From contig OZ242313.1 in assembly GCA_965208065.1 (NCBI GenBank), forward strand, positions 3,410,001 through 3,474,000: a DNA stretch of 64,000 nucleotides, in the 5' to 3' direction. The notes below the pieces were generated by a model. The model was not told the origin of the DNA and ran no database searches. It saw only the letters and a program-made list of their open reading frames with translations. This document shows, one piece after another, positions 53,110-63,004 of this stretch. The stretch comes from Bin103 sp002238925 (lineage in GTDB: Bacteria; Spirochaetota; Spirochaetia; SZUA-6; Bin103). Position numbers and translations under genes: made by a program. Every line of letters starts with the position of its first letter. Position 1 is the stretch's first letter.

Positions 53110-54360
53110 TCAACTGGTGGCGGCTGCCACCGGCCGCGGCGCAGGAGCGGTGGGGCGTGGGATGCCGAACGCGGTAATGGCGGTCACCACCGCGATCATG
53201 CCGGCGAGCAGGAACACCACCTCGTAGCCGGACGCCTTCCAGATGATGCCGCCGAGCAGGGGCACCGTCATCGAGAAGATGTGGTCGACCGTCACCCCCA
53301 TCGACAGCGTCGTGGACAGTTCGTCGCGGTCGGCGCACAGCCGCCCCACGTACACCGCGCGCGCGGCGCCGACGAAGAACAGCACGTGGTCGACCACGTA
53401 GGTGGCGCCGATCACGATCAGGCCGACCGCCGGCGGGAACAGCTGCGCACCGTAGCCGTACATCAGGCACACCCCGCACAGCAGCAGCGCGTCGGTGCTC
53501 AGCACCGCACGCGGCCCGTAGCGGTCAATGAGCCGTCCGATCAGGGGCTGCGCCACCAAGTTGGTTACCGCGGTGGCCACCCACAGGATGGCGATGGTCT
53601 GCACCGGCTGCTCGTAGATTACCACCAGCACCCACACGGCAAAGGTGATGAACACCTGCTTGCGCACGCCGAACAGGGCGCACAGCGCGTAGTAGCGCGC
53701 GAACTTGCGCTTCAGCACCAGCTTGCGGCTTCGCATGCGCACTTCCGGCTGATTGCGCATGGCCAGCCGGGTGAGCGCCATCGAGGCCAGGAACAGCCCC
53801 ACCGCCACCGCGAAGTAGAACCCGAAGTCCAGCTCCGTGACGGCGTGCAGCCCCCACACGATGCCGGCCATCGCCAGCCCGGCCAGCGTTTTCCAGAATC
53901 CGATCCGCCCGAGCCGGCTGCCGGCGCTCGCCAGGTCGCCGTGATCGACCACGATGGCGCGCTCGATCAGCATGCCCATGTGCTGTCCCGCCGAGTAGCA
54001 CATCAGGAACAGGATCAGCGGCAAGCCGGGACCGATGCCGCCAATTCCGTCGGCGAGCGCCCGCGCCGGCAGCAGCGCCAGCCCCGCCACCCCGATGGCT
54101 GCCACCACCGCGGCGAGCGAGAACAGGCGCCGTTCGGTCAGGGTGCCGAGCAGCACCACGTAGAACACCATCGCGAAGCCCTGCGACTCGCGCGGGAACT
54201 CCAGGAACCCGCGGTACCATTCGCCGATCTCGAAGCGCTCGCGCAGGAAGTTGGCGAAGTTCACCTCCACCGTGGTAGTGGCGGCGGCGAACGCAGCAAA
54301 CGCCATCACCAGAATCAGGTACGCGCGCATCGCATCGCGGCGTGCCGGGCTGGTGGCCAT
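53110..54360 (-). CDS. MFS transporter
   Basis: 416 residues with about 12 predicted transmembrane helices. Its ATG overlaps the stop of the RND/MMPL gene (TGATG at 54362-54358), so the two are translationally coupled and transcribed leftwards. FLRERFEIGEWYRGFLEFPR near the start is distinctive. Whether it exports or imports cannot be told from this. Confidence 0.85.
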   Translation of the reverse strand: MATSPARRDAMRAYLILVMAFAAFAAATTTVEVNFANFLRERFEIGEWYRGFLEFPRESQGFAMVFYVVLLGTLTERRLFSLAAVVAAIGVAGLALLPARALADGIGGIGPGLPLILFLMCYSAGQHMGMLIERAIVVDHGDLASAGSRLGRIGFWKTLAGLAMAGIVWGLHAVTELDFGFYFAVAVGLFLASMALTRLAMRNQPEVRMRSRKLVLKRKFARYYALCALFGVRKQVFITFAVWVLVVIYEQPVQTIAILWVATAVTNLVAQPLIGRLIDRYGPRAVLSTDALLLCGVCLMYGYGAQLFPPAVGLIVIGATYVVDHVLFFVGAARAVYVGRLCADRDELSTTLSMGVTVDHIFSMTVPLLGGIIWKASGYEVVFLLAGMIAVVTAITAFGIPRPTAPAPRPVAAATS

Positions 54361-56786
54361 CAGTGGGATCCTTTCGCGACGGTTGCGGCGCCCGCAGCGG
54401 TGGGCGCCCGGCCCCGAATGTACCAGAGCATGGCGGGTACGAATGCCAGCGAACCCACCGCCGCCGCCGCAATGGTGGCCGCCAGCAAGCCGCCGAGCCG
54501 CGCAACCGGGGTAAAGCTCGACAGTGCCAGGACGAGCAGGCCGGCAGCCAGCGACACCGTGTTGATCACGATCGCCCGTCCGGAGGTCACCATCGTTGCT
54601 CGGATCATGCGTCCCGCGTCGCCGGACGGCCGCTCGCGCGCGCGGCGCAGGAACCCGACGATCACGTGCACGGCGTAATCCACGCCGGCGCCCACCGCGA
54701 CGCTCGAGAACATCATGGTCAGCGTGTCGAGCGAACGGCGGGTGATGGCGAGGAAGGCAAGAATCACCAGAATGCCGAACGCCATCGGCAACAGTGCCAG
54801 CACGCCGAGCGCCGCCGAACGGAAGCCGACGGCAGCGACCGCGAACACCAGCACCAGCGCCACGGCCATCGAGATCAGGTGGTCGCGCACCAGCACCTCG
54901 GTGAGGCGCAGGGCAGCCACGCTGCCGCTCCAGATCTGCACGCCAAGCTCCGCCGGCAGATGCGCGCCCGCCAAGTGCTCGACGCGATCGAGCAGTTCAC
55001 GCAGGCGCCCCTCCAGGAAGAACGTGTCTTCGCGCACGTCGAACACGCGCGCGTTCAGGTGCAGTTGGGTGCCGTCGGCGGAAACGGGCGCGGCTCCCAT
55101 GGCGCTGCCGGCGTCCCGCATCGCGGCGAGCACGCGCGCCAGCAGCAGCAGGGCGGCGCGCCGTTCCGGCACCTCGAGCCGGCCGCTCAGCGCCAGGTTC
55201 ATGCGCTCCAGCTCGGAGATGAACGAATAGCTCCAGCTCACGCCGGGCAGGGCGCGCACCTCGTGCTCGAACCGTGCCACTTGGCGCAGCACCTCGGGGC
55301 GGAGGAAGTATCCGCCCTGCGGCTCGCCGGCGCCGTCGCGCGGGGCGGAAATGGTCACGTTGAAGTCGACAAATCCGCCGAGCCGGCGCTGCACGTGCAG
55401 ATTGCTGTCCATCACCGTGTCGCGGCCGCGGAAGAAGCGGGTAAAGTCGGTCTCGTAGCGCAGGCCGAGGGCGGCGACCGCGAGCAGCGCGAACAGGATC
55501 GGCAGCACGATTGCAATGCTGCGCCGGTGCGCCAGCACCCGCCCGGAGAGCGCGAACATCGCCTTGGTCAGGCGCCTCGATTCGTCGCTGCGCGGCGGGC
55601 GCGGGCGCACGCGCAACACCTGCACGCAGGCCGGCAGGAACAGCAGCGCGAGCACCGCACAGTAGGCAATGCCGAGTCCGGTGATCACGCCGAACTCGCG
55701 CACCGCGGCGATCGACGCGGTGGCCAGGCCAACGAAGCCGGCGGCCGTGGTGACCGCGGCCAGCACCACCGTGACCCCGATCGGGCCCAGGCCGGCCACC
55801 GAACCGGCAAACCGGTCGGCTCGCTCGGCTTGCGGCGCACGGGCGCCGGCGCCCGGCCCGCCGCCAACGGCGGGCAGCAGGTAGGCGGTCAGGATGTGCA
55901 CGCTGTAGGCGCTGCCGAGGGTCATTACGAACGGCGGCGTGGTGATGCTCACGATAGTGAAGTCGAGGCCCAGGGCGCTCATCGTGCCCACTGTCCACAC
56001 GGTGGCGATGGCGACCACCAGCACCGGCAGGATCATGGCGGCCAGCGAGCGGAAGCTCACGTAGTAGGTCGCCATGATTACCGCCACCGACACCACCAGC
56101 AGCAGCGGCAAGTCGCCGGTCAGGTGGTCGCGCGTGGCCGCGTCGATAGTCGGCATGCCGGCCAGCGCAACCTCCACCCCCGCGTCGCGCAGCGGTTGCA
56201 CGGCGTCGTCGACGGCAGCCAGCAGCGGCCGGTAATCGGCGCGCAGCGGTACGTTGAACAGTACGCCCAGGGCGGCGCCGTCATCGGAAACCACCAGGCC
56301 GCGCGCCAGCGGATCGGCCGCCAGGCGCTGCCTGAACCGCTCGACCGCGGCGGCGTCCACCGGGGCGGTTCCGCCCGGCGCGGCGGGTTCGAACAGCAAC
56401 CGCCCACCGGCGCGCACGTATGAGATAAACCGGTACGGGTCGATAACGGCGGTCACCTCGGGGCGCGCCTCGATGCGCTCGACGGCGCCGCGCAGCGCCG
56501 CCAGTGACGCCGGCGCGAACAACCCATCGCCCTCGGCGAGCAGAATCAGCCAGTCGATCTGCTCCCGGGTCTGTGCATGTTCCTCCATCAGGCTGACCAC
56601 CTCGGAGTCGCGCGGCAACAACTCGTCGACGTTGGCGCTCACCCCCACCCGCGCCGCGGACCAGCCGGCGGCAGCGGTCAGCGCGGCGACAATCGCGAGC
56701 ACCACCGCCGGGTAGCGCGCCGCCGACCGCATACCGGACTGGACGGCGCGTTCCAGCCAGGCGGCGCCGCGGGTCGGCTGCTTCAC
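54360..56786 (-). CDS. RND-superfamily MMPL-type transporter
   Basis: 808 residues with two MMPL/sterol-sensing-like halves, each one membrane helix, a large external domain, then five helices. The first half has VGVSANVDELLPRDSEV after helix 1; the second has YETDFTRFFRGRDTVMDSN. GVDYAVHVIVGFLRRARERP near the C-terminus and AYSVHILTAYLLPA in the first half are the conserved GxDYxxH-like helix motifs. Such exporters move lipids or hydrophobic compounds (hopanoid exporter HpnN type). Coupled to the MFS gene by TGATG. Confidence 0.88.
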   Translation of the reverse strand: MKQPTRGAAWLERAVQSGMRSAARYPAVVLAIVAALTAAAGWSAARVGVSANVDELLPRDSEVVSLMEEHAQTREQIDWLILLAEGDGLFAPASLAALRGAVERIEARPEVTAVIDPYRFISYVRAGGRLLFEPAAPGGTAPVDAAAVERFRQRLAADPLARGLVVSDDGAALGVLFNVPLRADYRPLLAAVDDAVQPLRDAGVEVALAGMPTIDAATRDHLTGDLPLLLVVSVAVIMATYYVSFRSLAAMILPVLVVAIATVWTVGTMSALGLDFTIVSITTPPFVMTLGSAYSVHILTAYLLPAVGGGPGAGARAPQAERADRFAGSVAGLGPIGVTVVLAAVTTAAGFVGLATASIAAVREFGVITGLGIAYCAVLALLFLPACVQVLRVRPRPPRSDESRRLTKAMFALSGRVLAHRRSIAIVLPILFALLAVAALGLRYETDFTRFFRGRDTVMDSNLHVQRRLGGFVDFNVTISAPRDGAGEPQGGYFLRPEVLRQVARFEHEVRALPGVSWSYSFISELERMNLALSGRLEVPERRAALLLLARVLAAMRDAGSAMGAAPVSADGTQLHLNARVFDVREDTFFLEGRLRELLDRVEHLAGAHLPAELGVQIWSGSVAALRLTEVLVRDHLISMAVALVLVFAVAAVGFRSAALGVLALLPMAFGILVILAFLAITRRSLDTLTMMFSSVAVGAGVDYAVHVIVGFLRRARERPSGDAGRMIRATMVTSGRAIVINTVSLAAGLLVLALSSFTPVARLGGLLAATIAAAAVGSLAFVPAMLWYIRGRAPTAAGAATVAKGSH

Positions 56787-56972
56787 GGTTGCATCTCAGG
56801 GTGATCGGTCATGGATCGGTGGCTGCAGAAACGTGGCGGGAACTGCATTATCGCCAAACCGGCGTCCGCTCGGCAACCGTACCAGCCGTACCAGGCGTGG
56901 CGCGGCGGTACGCCGGTTGCGCGAGGCGGCGGCGGGTTGGCACCATGCGGCTGCACGGGGAGGCAACGCGCG

Positions 56973-57746
56973 ATGGCAGACAGATTGCGGAACAAGGTGG
57001 CGCTGGTGACCGGCGCCGGGTCGGGGATCGGGGCCGCCACGGCGGCGCTGTTCGCCGCCGAGGGGGCGGCGGTCGGGCTCGGAGACCGCAACGCGGAGCC
57101 GATCGAGAAGCACGCGGCCGCGCTGGCCGCCGGCGGCGCCACGGCGCTTGCGCTGGCCGGCGACGTGACCAGTGCGGCGGACGCCGAACGGCTGGTTGAG
57201 GCGGTGACGGAGCGCTGGGGCCGCATCGACATCCTGGTCAACTGTGCCGGGGTAACGCCGCGTTATGCGCCGCCGGAGTGGGACTACGAGCAGACCTGGG
57301 ACTGGGTGATCGCGGTCAACCTCAAGGGCACCTACCTGATGTCGCGCTTCGCCACCGCCCGCATGCAGCAGCAGGGCGGCGGCGCGGTGGTCAACCTGTC
57401 CTCCATCTACGGCCTGGTCGGGCGGCCCTCCTTCTTCGGCACCGGGCACGACCCCTACCCGCCCGCCAAGGGCGGCATCATCACGCTGACCAAGGACATG
57501 GCCAACGCCCTCGGCAAGCACGGCATCCGCATCAATGCGCTGTGCCCGGGCTTCATCTACACGCACATGACCCGCACTCTGACCGAGGATCCCGACTGGC
57601 TGCGCCAGATGGAGGCTATGGAGCCGCTCGGCCGGCTCGGCCAACCGGAGGAGGTTGCCCGCGCCGCGCTGTTCCTGGCCTCCGACGACGCCTCCTTCAT
57701 TACCGGCGTGGCGCTGCCGGTGGACGGCGGCTACACCGCCCAGTAG
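56973..57746 (+). CDS. SDR family oxidoreductase
   Basis: 257 residues from ATG 56973 (GGGAGG upstream). TGAGSGIGA cofactor motif, Asp in VGLGDRNAE (NAD preference), NCAG, Ser in NLSSIYG, YPPAK as the YxxxK pair, and ITGVALPVDGGYTAQ at the end. A different SDR subgroup from 40493, closer to 3-oxoacyl/glucose-dehydrogenase-like enzymes. Substrate unknown. Confidence 0.9.
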   Translation: MADRLRNKVALVTGAGSGIGAATAALFAAEGAAVGLGDRNAEPIEKHAAALAAGGATALALAGDVTSAADAERLVEAVTERWGRIDILVNCAGVTPRYAPPEWDYEQTWDWVIAVNLKGTYLMSRFATARMQQQGGGAVVNLSSIYGLVGRPSFFGTGHDPYPPAKGGIITLTKDMANALGKHGIRINALCPGFIYTHMTRTLTEDPDWLRQMEAMEPLGRLGQPEEVARAALFLASDDASFITGVALPVDGGYTAQ

Positions 57747-57761
57747 CGTACCCGGCTGGGC

Positions 57762-58877
57762 TCAGAACCCGGGGCCGCGCGCACTGACCGGCCACAGGTC
57801 GACCACCCGCTCGCCGCGGATACACACCAGCCAGTCATGCAGATTCACGGTCGGGTCGCAATGCGGCGGGATGAGGCGCACCTTGTCGCCGATGCGCGGC
57901 GGGCGCGCCACCCCGGACACGTCAAGCGGGGCATGCTCGTCCGAGGCGCCGCCCACCGTCGCCGCCTGCCAATCCTGGCCCGGCGCCGCCGCGACCCGGG
58001 GCAGCCCGCTCTCTGCCGTGAACGCCTTCAGCCCGGCATCGACGATCGCCACGCCGTCGCGCGGCGCGCTCATCACCTGGGCGAGCAAGAACAGGCTGTG
58101 CTCGAAACCGACGTCGCAGTCGCCGTAGCCAACGTCCATCACCACGTAGGAACCGGCCTGGATCTCGGTAAAGGCGCCGCTGGCCGCGTCGAACCGGCAG
58201 GTGCCGCTGCCGCTGCCGGACACCGTCGGACACGGCAGGCCGGCCGCCGCCAGCGCCGCAACCGTATCGCGCACGGTCTCGGCCACCTTGGCCGCAGCGG
58301 TGCGCCGTTCCTCCACGGTGGCCAGGTGCTGCGACGAGCCGTGGTACGCCTGCAGCCCGGCGAAGCGCAGGTGAGGCGCCGCCGCCACCCGTTGCGCCAA
58401 CGCCACCGCCGGCGCACCGGGCAGCACGCCGCAGCGCTGCATCCCCACCTCGATTTCCACCAGCACCGCCAGTTCCGAGCCGGCGGCCCCGGCCGCGGCG
58501 CTCAGGTCGGCCACATTGCCCGCTTGGTCCACGCACACCGCGACCTGCGCCCGGCGCGCGAGTGCCGCCAGCCGCCGGATCTTGGCCGCGTCCACTATCT
58601 GGTTGGCCACCAGCACGTCGCCGATGCCGCCGTCGACCAGCGCCACCGCCTCGCCCACCTTCTGGCAGCACACTCCCACGGCGCCGTGGGCGACCTGCAG
58701 ACGCGCCAGGTTCGGGCACTTGTGGCTCTTGGCATGCGGCCGCGGCCGCGCGGGCGTGCCGGCGGTGATCTCCTGCAGCCGGGCGATGTTCGCCTCGGCG
58801 GCTTCCAGGTCGAGCAGCAGGGCCGGTGTTTCCACGTCGGCGACCGCGTCGCCGATCCGAGCGGGCAGATAACTCAT
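57762..58877 (-). CDS. D-threonine-aldolase-like (PLP fold type III) enzyme
   Basis: 371 residues from the ATG at 58877. Lys of the PLP Schiff base in RPHAKSHKCPNLARLQ, barrel motifs VEIEVGMQRCGV, and the C-terminal metal site PPHCDPTVNLHDW (His, Cys, Asp), as in D-threonine aldolases and 3-hydroxy-D-aspartate aldolases. It would split a beta-hydroxy-D-amino acid to glycine plus an aldehyde, or act as a related dehydratase. Convergent with the SDR. Confidence 0.85.
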   Translation of the reverse strand: MSYLPARIGDAVADVETPALLLDLEAAEANIARLQEITAGTPARPRPHAKSHKCPNLARLQVAHGAVGVCCQKVGEAVALVDGGIGDVLVANQIVDAAKIRRLAALARRAQVAVCVDQAGNVADLSAAAGAAGSELAVLVEIEVGMQRCGVLPGAPAVALAQRVAAAPHLRFAGLQAYHGSSQHLATVEERRTAAAKVAETVRDTVAALAAAGLPCPTVSGSGSGTCRFDAASGAFTEIQAGSYVVMDVGYGDCDVGFEHSLFLLAQVMSAPRDGVAIVDAGLKAFTAESGLPRVAAAPGQDWQAATVGGASDEHAPLDVSGVARPPRIGDKVRLIPPHCDPTVNLHDWLVCIRGERVVDLWPVSARGPGF

Positions 58878-58962
58878 CGTCGCCGACTCTATGCCACCGC
58901 CGCCGCCGCGTCGAGCCGCAGATTCGCTTGCCGGTGAGACGCTGCGGGGATAAGGTCGGACG

Positions 58963-60198
58963 ATGCGACAGAGCATGGACGCACACCCCGTGTTGCCGAG
59001 CCGCGAACCGGCGCAGGTAGGGCTGGCGGCGGATCTTGGTGATTGCCTGGACGGCGCGGCGCGGCGCCTCATCGGCAGCCGGCAGCTTGCCGGTGCGGTG
59101 ACGGTAGTGGCGCGCCGCGGCGCCGTGGCCCACTACGGGGTACACGGCATGATGGACATTGCCCGCGAGAGGCCGATGGCGAACGACACCATCTTTCGCA
59201 TCTACTCGATGACCAAGGCGGTGGGTACGGTGGCGGCGATGATGCTGTGCGAGGAAGGCAAGCTGGAGCTGGACGCGCCGGCGGCCGACTACCTGCCGGC
59301 ACTGGGCCGGATGCTGGTCGCCCCCGAGGATGCCGGCGACGGACAGGCGGAGGCGCCCCGGCGCGCCATGACGGTGCGCGACCTGCTGCGCCACACCTCC
59401 GGGCTGCCCGGCAACGTGGCCGTGAACGACCGCTTCCGGGAAACCGGCCTGCCGCCGCTGGCCGAGTGCACGCTCGAGGAGATCTGCGATCACCTCGACC
59501 GGGTTGCCCTGCTCTACGAGCCCGGCAGCCGCTGGTACTACAGCGTGGCCGCCGACGTGGTGGGCCGCCTGGTGGAGGTGGTGTCGGGGCAGACGTTCGA
59601 CGAGTTCCTGGCGCGGCGCATCTTCGCACCGCTGGGCATGGTGGACACCGGCTTTTTCTGCCCGCCGGAGAAGGCCGGCCGGCTGGCCGAGATGTACGGC
59701 CCCGCTCCGGATGGCGGCATCATGCCGGTGGACGCGCCGCAGGGCGGTACCGTGTCCCGGTTCAGCTTCCGCGAACGGCCCCGCTTCCTGTCCTGCGGCG
59801 GCGGCCTGGTGTCCACCGGCACCGACTACCTGCGCTTCTGCCTGATGCTCTGCGGCGGCGGCGCGCTCGGCGGCGTGCGGCTGCTGCAGCCGGAGACGGT
59901 CGCGGACATGACCGGCAACCAGCTCCCCGAGTTGCTGATCCCGATCCGCAAGGCGCCGCAGGAACGCTACGACGGGCTGGGGTTCGGGCTTGGCTTCTCG
60001 GTGCGCGTGGCGCCGTCCGGCTTCGTGCCCGGCGCCGAGGTCGGCGAGTACGGCTGGATCGGCGGCGCGAGCACCGAGTTCACCATCTCGCCGCGCTCCG
60101 GGCTGGTGATTATCACCCTCACCCAGTTCATGCCGTTTTCGCCGCTCAGCCGGACCGTCAAGTCGATCGCCTACGACGCCCTCCGGGCGCAGACCTGA
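58963..60198 (+). CDS. class C beta-lactamase-fold serine hydrolase
   Basis: 411 residues. SxxK is SMTK at 82-85, the second motif YSV in WYYSVAADVVGRLVEVVSG, and the third HxG/KTG-like site is GWIGGAS. No clear signal peptide, so it may be cytoplasmic. Family members are esterases, D-aminopeptidases and some true beta-lactamases. The stop is two bases before the sulfatase GTG (60198 / 60201), indicating an operon. Confidence 0.88.
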   Translation: MRQSMDAHPVLPSREPAQVGLAADLGDCLDGAARRLIGSRQLAGAVTVVARRGAVAHYGVHGMMDIARERPMANDTIFRIYSMTKAVGTVAAMMLCEEGKLELDAPAADYLPALGRMLVAPEDAGDGQAEAPRRAMTVRDLLRHTSGLPGNVAVNDRFRETGLPPLAECTLEEICDHLDRVALLYEPGSRWYYSVAADVVGRLVEVVSGQTFDEFLARRIFAPLGMVDTGFFCPPEKAGRLAEMYGPAPDGGIMPVDAPQGGTVSRFSFRERPRFLSCGGGLVSTGTDYLRFCLMLCGGGALGGVRLLQPETVADMTGNQLPELLIPIRKAPQERYDGLGFGLGFSVRVAPSGFVPGAEVGEYGWIGGASTEFTISPRSGLVIITLTQFMPFSPLSRTVKSIAYDALRAQT

Positions 60199-60200
60199 CC

Positions 60201-61760
60201 GTGGCGCGGCGCCCGAACATCGTCCTGATCCTGGCCGACGACCTCGGCTTCAGCGACCTCGGCTGCTACGGCGGCGAGATCGCCACCCCGAACCTGGACC
60301 GCCTCGCCGCCGGCGGCATGCGCTTCACGCACTTCTACAACAACGCGGTGTGCGTGGCCACACGCGCATCGCTGCTCACCGGCCAGTACTGCCACCGGGT
60401 TGGCCAGGGGCTCGGGGCCCGGTTGCGCGCCGGCGCCAACAACGTCACCTTCGCCGAGCTGCTGCGCGACGCCGGCTACCGTACGCTGATGTCCGGGAAG
60501 TGGCACAGCGGCCAGCACCCCGGCGAACTGCCCGTCGACCGCGGTTTCGACCGCTACTGGGGGCTGATTGACGGCGGCAGCAACTACTTCAACCCCGGCG
60601 TACGCCGCCCCGGCGAGCCGGAACCGGTGCACAAGGCGCCCGGCGACTACCGCCTGTGGGGGGACGACCGGCGCCTCACCCGCCCGTTCACGCCCGACGA
60701 CCCCGACTTCTACATCACCGACTCGTTCTCCGAGCGGGCGGTTTCCTTCCTCGACGGCCACGGCCGCGACGAGCGCCCGTTCCTGCTCTACCTGGCCTAC
60801 ACGGCGCCGCACTTTCCATTGCACGCGCCGGCGGAAGAGATTGCCCGCTACCAGGGCCGCTACCGGATCGGTTGGGACGAGCTGCGCCGGCGCCGCCACC
60901 AGCGCCTGTGCGAGCTTGGCCTGGTAGAGGAGCGCTGGGGCATGTCGGAGCGCGACGAGGGGTGCGGCACCTGGGAAGAAGCGCACGACAAGCAACGCTG
61001 GGACCGCAAGATGGCGGTGTACGCGGCGATGGTGGACCGCATGGACCAGGGTATCGGGCGCGTGCTCGACAAGATCCGCGATCTCGGCAAGGAACAGGAC
61101 ACCCTGGTGCTGTTCCTGTCCGACAACGGCGGCTGCGGCGAGCATATCGACAATTCCCCGGACCGCATGCCGGGCACGGTGGATACCTATGCCACCGTCG
61201 ACGCGCCGTGGGCCAACGCCAGCAACACGCCGTTCCGCAAGTACAAGGTTTTCGACCACGAGGGCGGCATTGCCACCCCGCTCATTGCCCACTGGCCGGC
61301 GGCCGTCGAGGCCGGCGCCATCAATCACGAGGTAGGGCACGTGGTCGACTTCCTGCCCACGTTCGCCGAGTTGGCCGGCGCCGATTACCCGGACCACTAC
61401 CGCGGCAGCCCGATCGCATCCGCCGACGGCATCAGCCTGGCGCCGCTGCTGCGCGGCGAATCGCGCAGCTCCCATCCGTACCTGTGCTGGGAGCTGAATG
61501 GCTGCCGGGCGGTACGCCGCGGACGCTGGAAGGCGGTGAGCATGGGGCCGCCGCGCTGGTACGCCGGCCACCGGTTTCCCCCCGGCCGCGACGGCTGGGA
61601 GCTGTACGACATGGAGCGCGACCGCTGCGAAACCAACGACCTGGCCGCCGGGCATCCGCACCTGGTGCAGGAACTCGACGCCCTGTGGCGCGGCTGGTAC
61701 GAGGCCTGCCGGCGCGATCAGCGCCGCGCACAACCACGGGCGGCGGAGGCGGCAGGGTAA
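60201..61760 (+). CDS. sulfatase (Cys-type, formylglycine)
   Basis: 519 residues from GTG 60201. Metal site LILADDLGFSDLG (DD at 13-14), the modified Cys51 in VCVATRASLLTG (CxAxR rather than the usual CxPxR), SGKWHSG, YTAPHFPLHAP and LFLSDNGGCGEH. It hydrolyses sulfate esters of carbohydrates or small molecules. No maturation enzyme is in the window. The CxAxR form is known in some formylglycine sulfatases. No signal peptide, so it probably acts in the cytoplasm or on imported substrate. Confidence 0.92.
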   Translation: MARRPNIVLILADDLGFSDLGCYGGEIATPNLDRLAAGGMRFTHFYNNAVCVATRASLLTGQYCHRVGQGLGARLRAGANNVTFAELLRDAGYRTLMSGKWHSGQHPGELPVDRGFDRYWGLIDGGSNYFNPGVRRPGEPEPVHKAPGDYRLWGDDRRLTRPFTPDDPDFYITDSFSERAVSFLDGHGRDERPFLLYLAYTAPHFPLHAPAEEIARYQGRYRIGWDELRRRRHQRLCELGLVEERWGMSERDEGCGTWEEAHDKQRWDRKMAVYAAMVDRMDQGIGRVLDKIRDLGKEQDTLVLFLSDNGGCGEHIDNSPDRMPGTVDTYATVDAPWANASNTPFRKYKVFDHEGGIATPLIAHWPAAVEAGAINHEVGHVVDFLPTFAELAGADYPDHYRGSPIASADGISLAPLLRGESRSSHPYLCWELNGCRAVRRGRWKAVSMGPPRWYAGHRFPPGRDGWELYDMERDRCETNDLAAGHPHLVQELDALWRGWYEACRRDQRRAQPRAAEAAG

Positions 61761-61843
61761 CAGACCGGATCGGGTCACGCCGCCGGCGCCATCTCGTGCG
61801 CACGCTTGTTTTCGCGCGCCCGGATGGTCATCTTTGGGGCCGC

Positions 61844-62302
61844 ATGCGTAAAGTCATGTCGTACGCCCTCACCTTGCTCAACTTCGGGCTGTTCCTGCTG
61901 GTGTTCATCGCCACGCGCGATCTGTACCAAACGCTGTTTGCGGTGCTGTACGGCGCGGCCACGGACCGCGACATGAGTGCATTCCAGGTTTCCGCGGGCC
62001 TGCGCACGCTCGACATGGTGGGCATGTTCGTGATGGGCATCGCCGTGATCGTGCTGATCATCGTGATCCAGTCCGCGTATGAGCGCGCGCGCAGCGGCGT
62101 CCAGCTCGGCGCCCGCTTCGCCATCGTGTTCGGTGTGCAGGTGGCGTGGGTCGGCTTGACCCGGGTCCTGATCTGGCTGATGCCGGTGGGCGTTAGCCAC
62201 ATGGCGCTGGACAGTTACACGCTGCTTCCGCTGGTGGCTGGCAGCGCGGCGATCGTGGCTGGTATACTGCTGCGCCGGCGCAGCCTCGCGTCGCGATCCT
62301 GA
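61844..62302 (+). CDS. small membrane protein, 4 helices
   Basis: 152 residues from ATG 61844. Helices lie around ALTLLNFGLFLLVFIATRD, MVGMFVMGIAVIVLIIVI, FAIVFGVQVAWVGLTRVL and YTLLPLVAGSAAIVAGILL, with an Arg-rich end (RRRSLASRS). No recognised family. Its stop is three bases before the ABC ATPase start, so it may belong to that export operon. Confidence 0.65.
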   Translation: MRKVMSYALTLLNFGLFLLVFIATRDLYQTLFAVLYGAATDRDMSAFQVSAGLRTLDMVGMFVMGIAVIVLIIVIQSAYERARSGVQLGARFAIVFGVQVAWVGLTRVLIWLMPVGVSHMALDSYTLLPLVAGSAAIVAGILLRRRSLASRS

Positions 62303-62305
62303 CTC

Positions 62306-63004
62306 ATGCCGTCGACACCCCCGATCATGCGCGCTTCCAACGTGTCCCGCGAGTTTGTGCTTGGCCAGGAACGGGTGCAGGCCGTGCGCGCGGTGGACAT
62401 GGAACTCTGCCCCGCCCGCATGGTGCTGATCCGCGGCAAGTCGGGCTCGGGCAAGACCACGCTGCTGAACATAATCGGCGGTCTGGACCGGCCCACCGGC
62501 GGTGTCGTGTTCTACCACGAGCGCGACCTGCACATCTTTTCGGAGCGTGAAATGACCCGCTGGCGGCGCACCAAGGCCGCATTCGTGTTCCAGGCGTTCG
62601 CGCTGATCCCCGGGCTCACCGCCGCCGAGAACGTCGACGTGCCGCTGCGCATCGCCGGCATCAGCCCGCGCGACGCCGGCAAGCGTGCGCTCCAATACCT
62701 GGACATGGTGGGGCTGGCGCCGCGCGCCCATCACCGCATCTACGAGTTGAGCGGCGGCGAGCAGCAGCGGGTGGCGGTGGCGCGGGCCCTGGTAAAGGAG
62801 CCGGAGGTGCTGCTCGCCGACGAGCCGACCGGCGAGCTCGACCAGACCACCGGCCATCGTGTGCTCGCGCTGCTGCGCAGTCTGGCCCATGAACGCGGCA
62901 TCGCGATCTGCCTGACCAGCCACGATCCATCCGCTTCCGACTTTGCCGACGAGGTGTATTCCATGAAGGATGGCCGGCTCAGCGCCGAACGGAGCGCCGC
63001 GTGA
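62306..63004 (+). CDS. ABC transporter ATPase (MacB/LolD type)
   Basis: 232 residues. Walker A IRGKSGSGKTTLLN, VFQAFALIPGLTAAENVDVP (Q-loop), signature YELSGGEQQRVAVARAL, Walker B VLLADEPTGELD and switch His in CLTSHDPS. The ADEPTGxLD string and adaptor neighbour mark the MacB/LolCDE-type export family. The next gene starts GTGA, overlapping the stop. Confidence 0.92.
   Translation: MPSTPPIMRASNVSREFVLGQERVQAVRAVDMELCPARMVLIRGKSGSGKTTLLNIIGGLDRPTGGVVFYHERDLHIFSEREMTRWRRTKAAFVFQAFALIPGLTAAENVDVPLRIAGISPRDAGKRALQYLDMVGLAPRAHHRIYELSGGEQQRVAVARALVKEPEVLLADEPTGELDQTTGHRVLALLRSLAHERGIAICLTSHDPSASDFADEVYSMKDGRLSAERSAA

Noticed and set aside
54342..56423. Plus-strand frame of 693 codons opposite the MMPL gene
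   Set aside because: Gln/His/Arg-rich shadow; the minus-strand MMPL transporter has clear membrane and family motifs.
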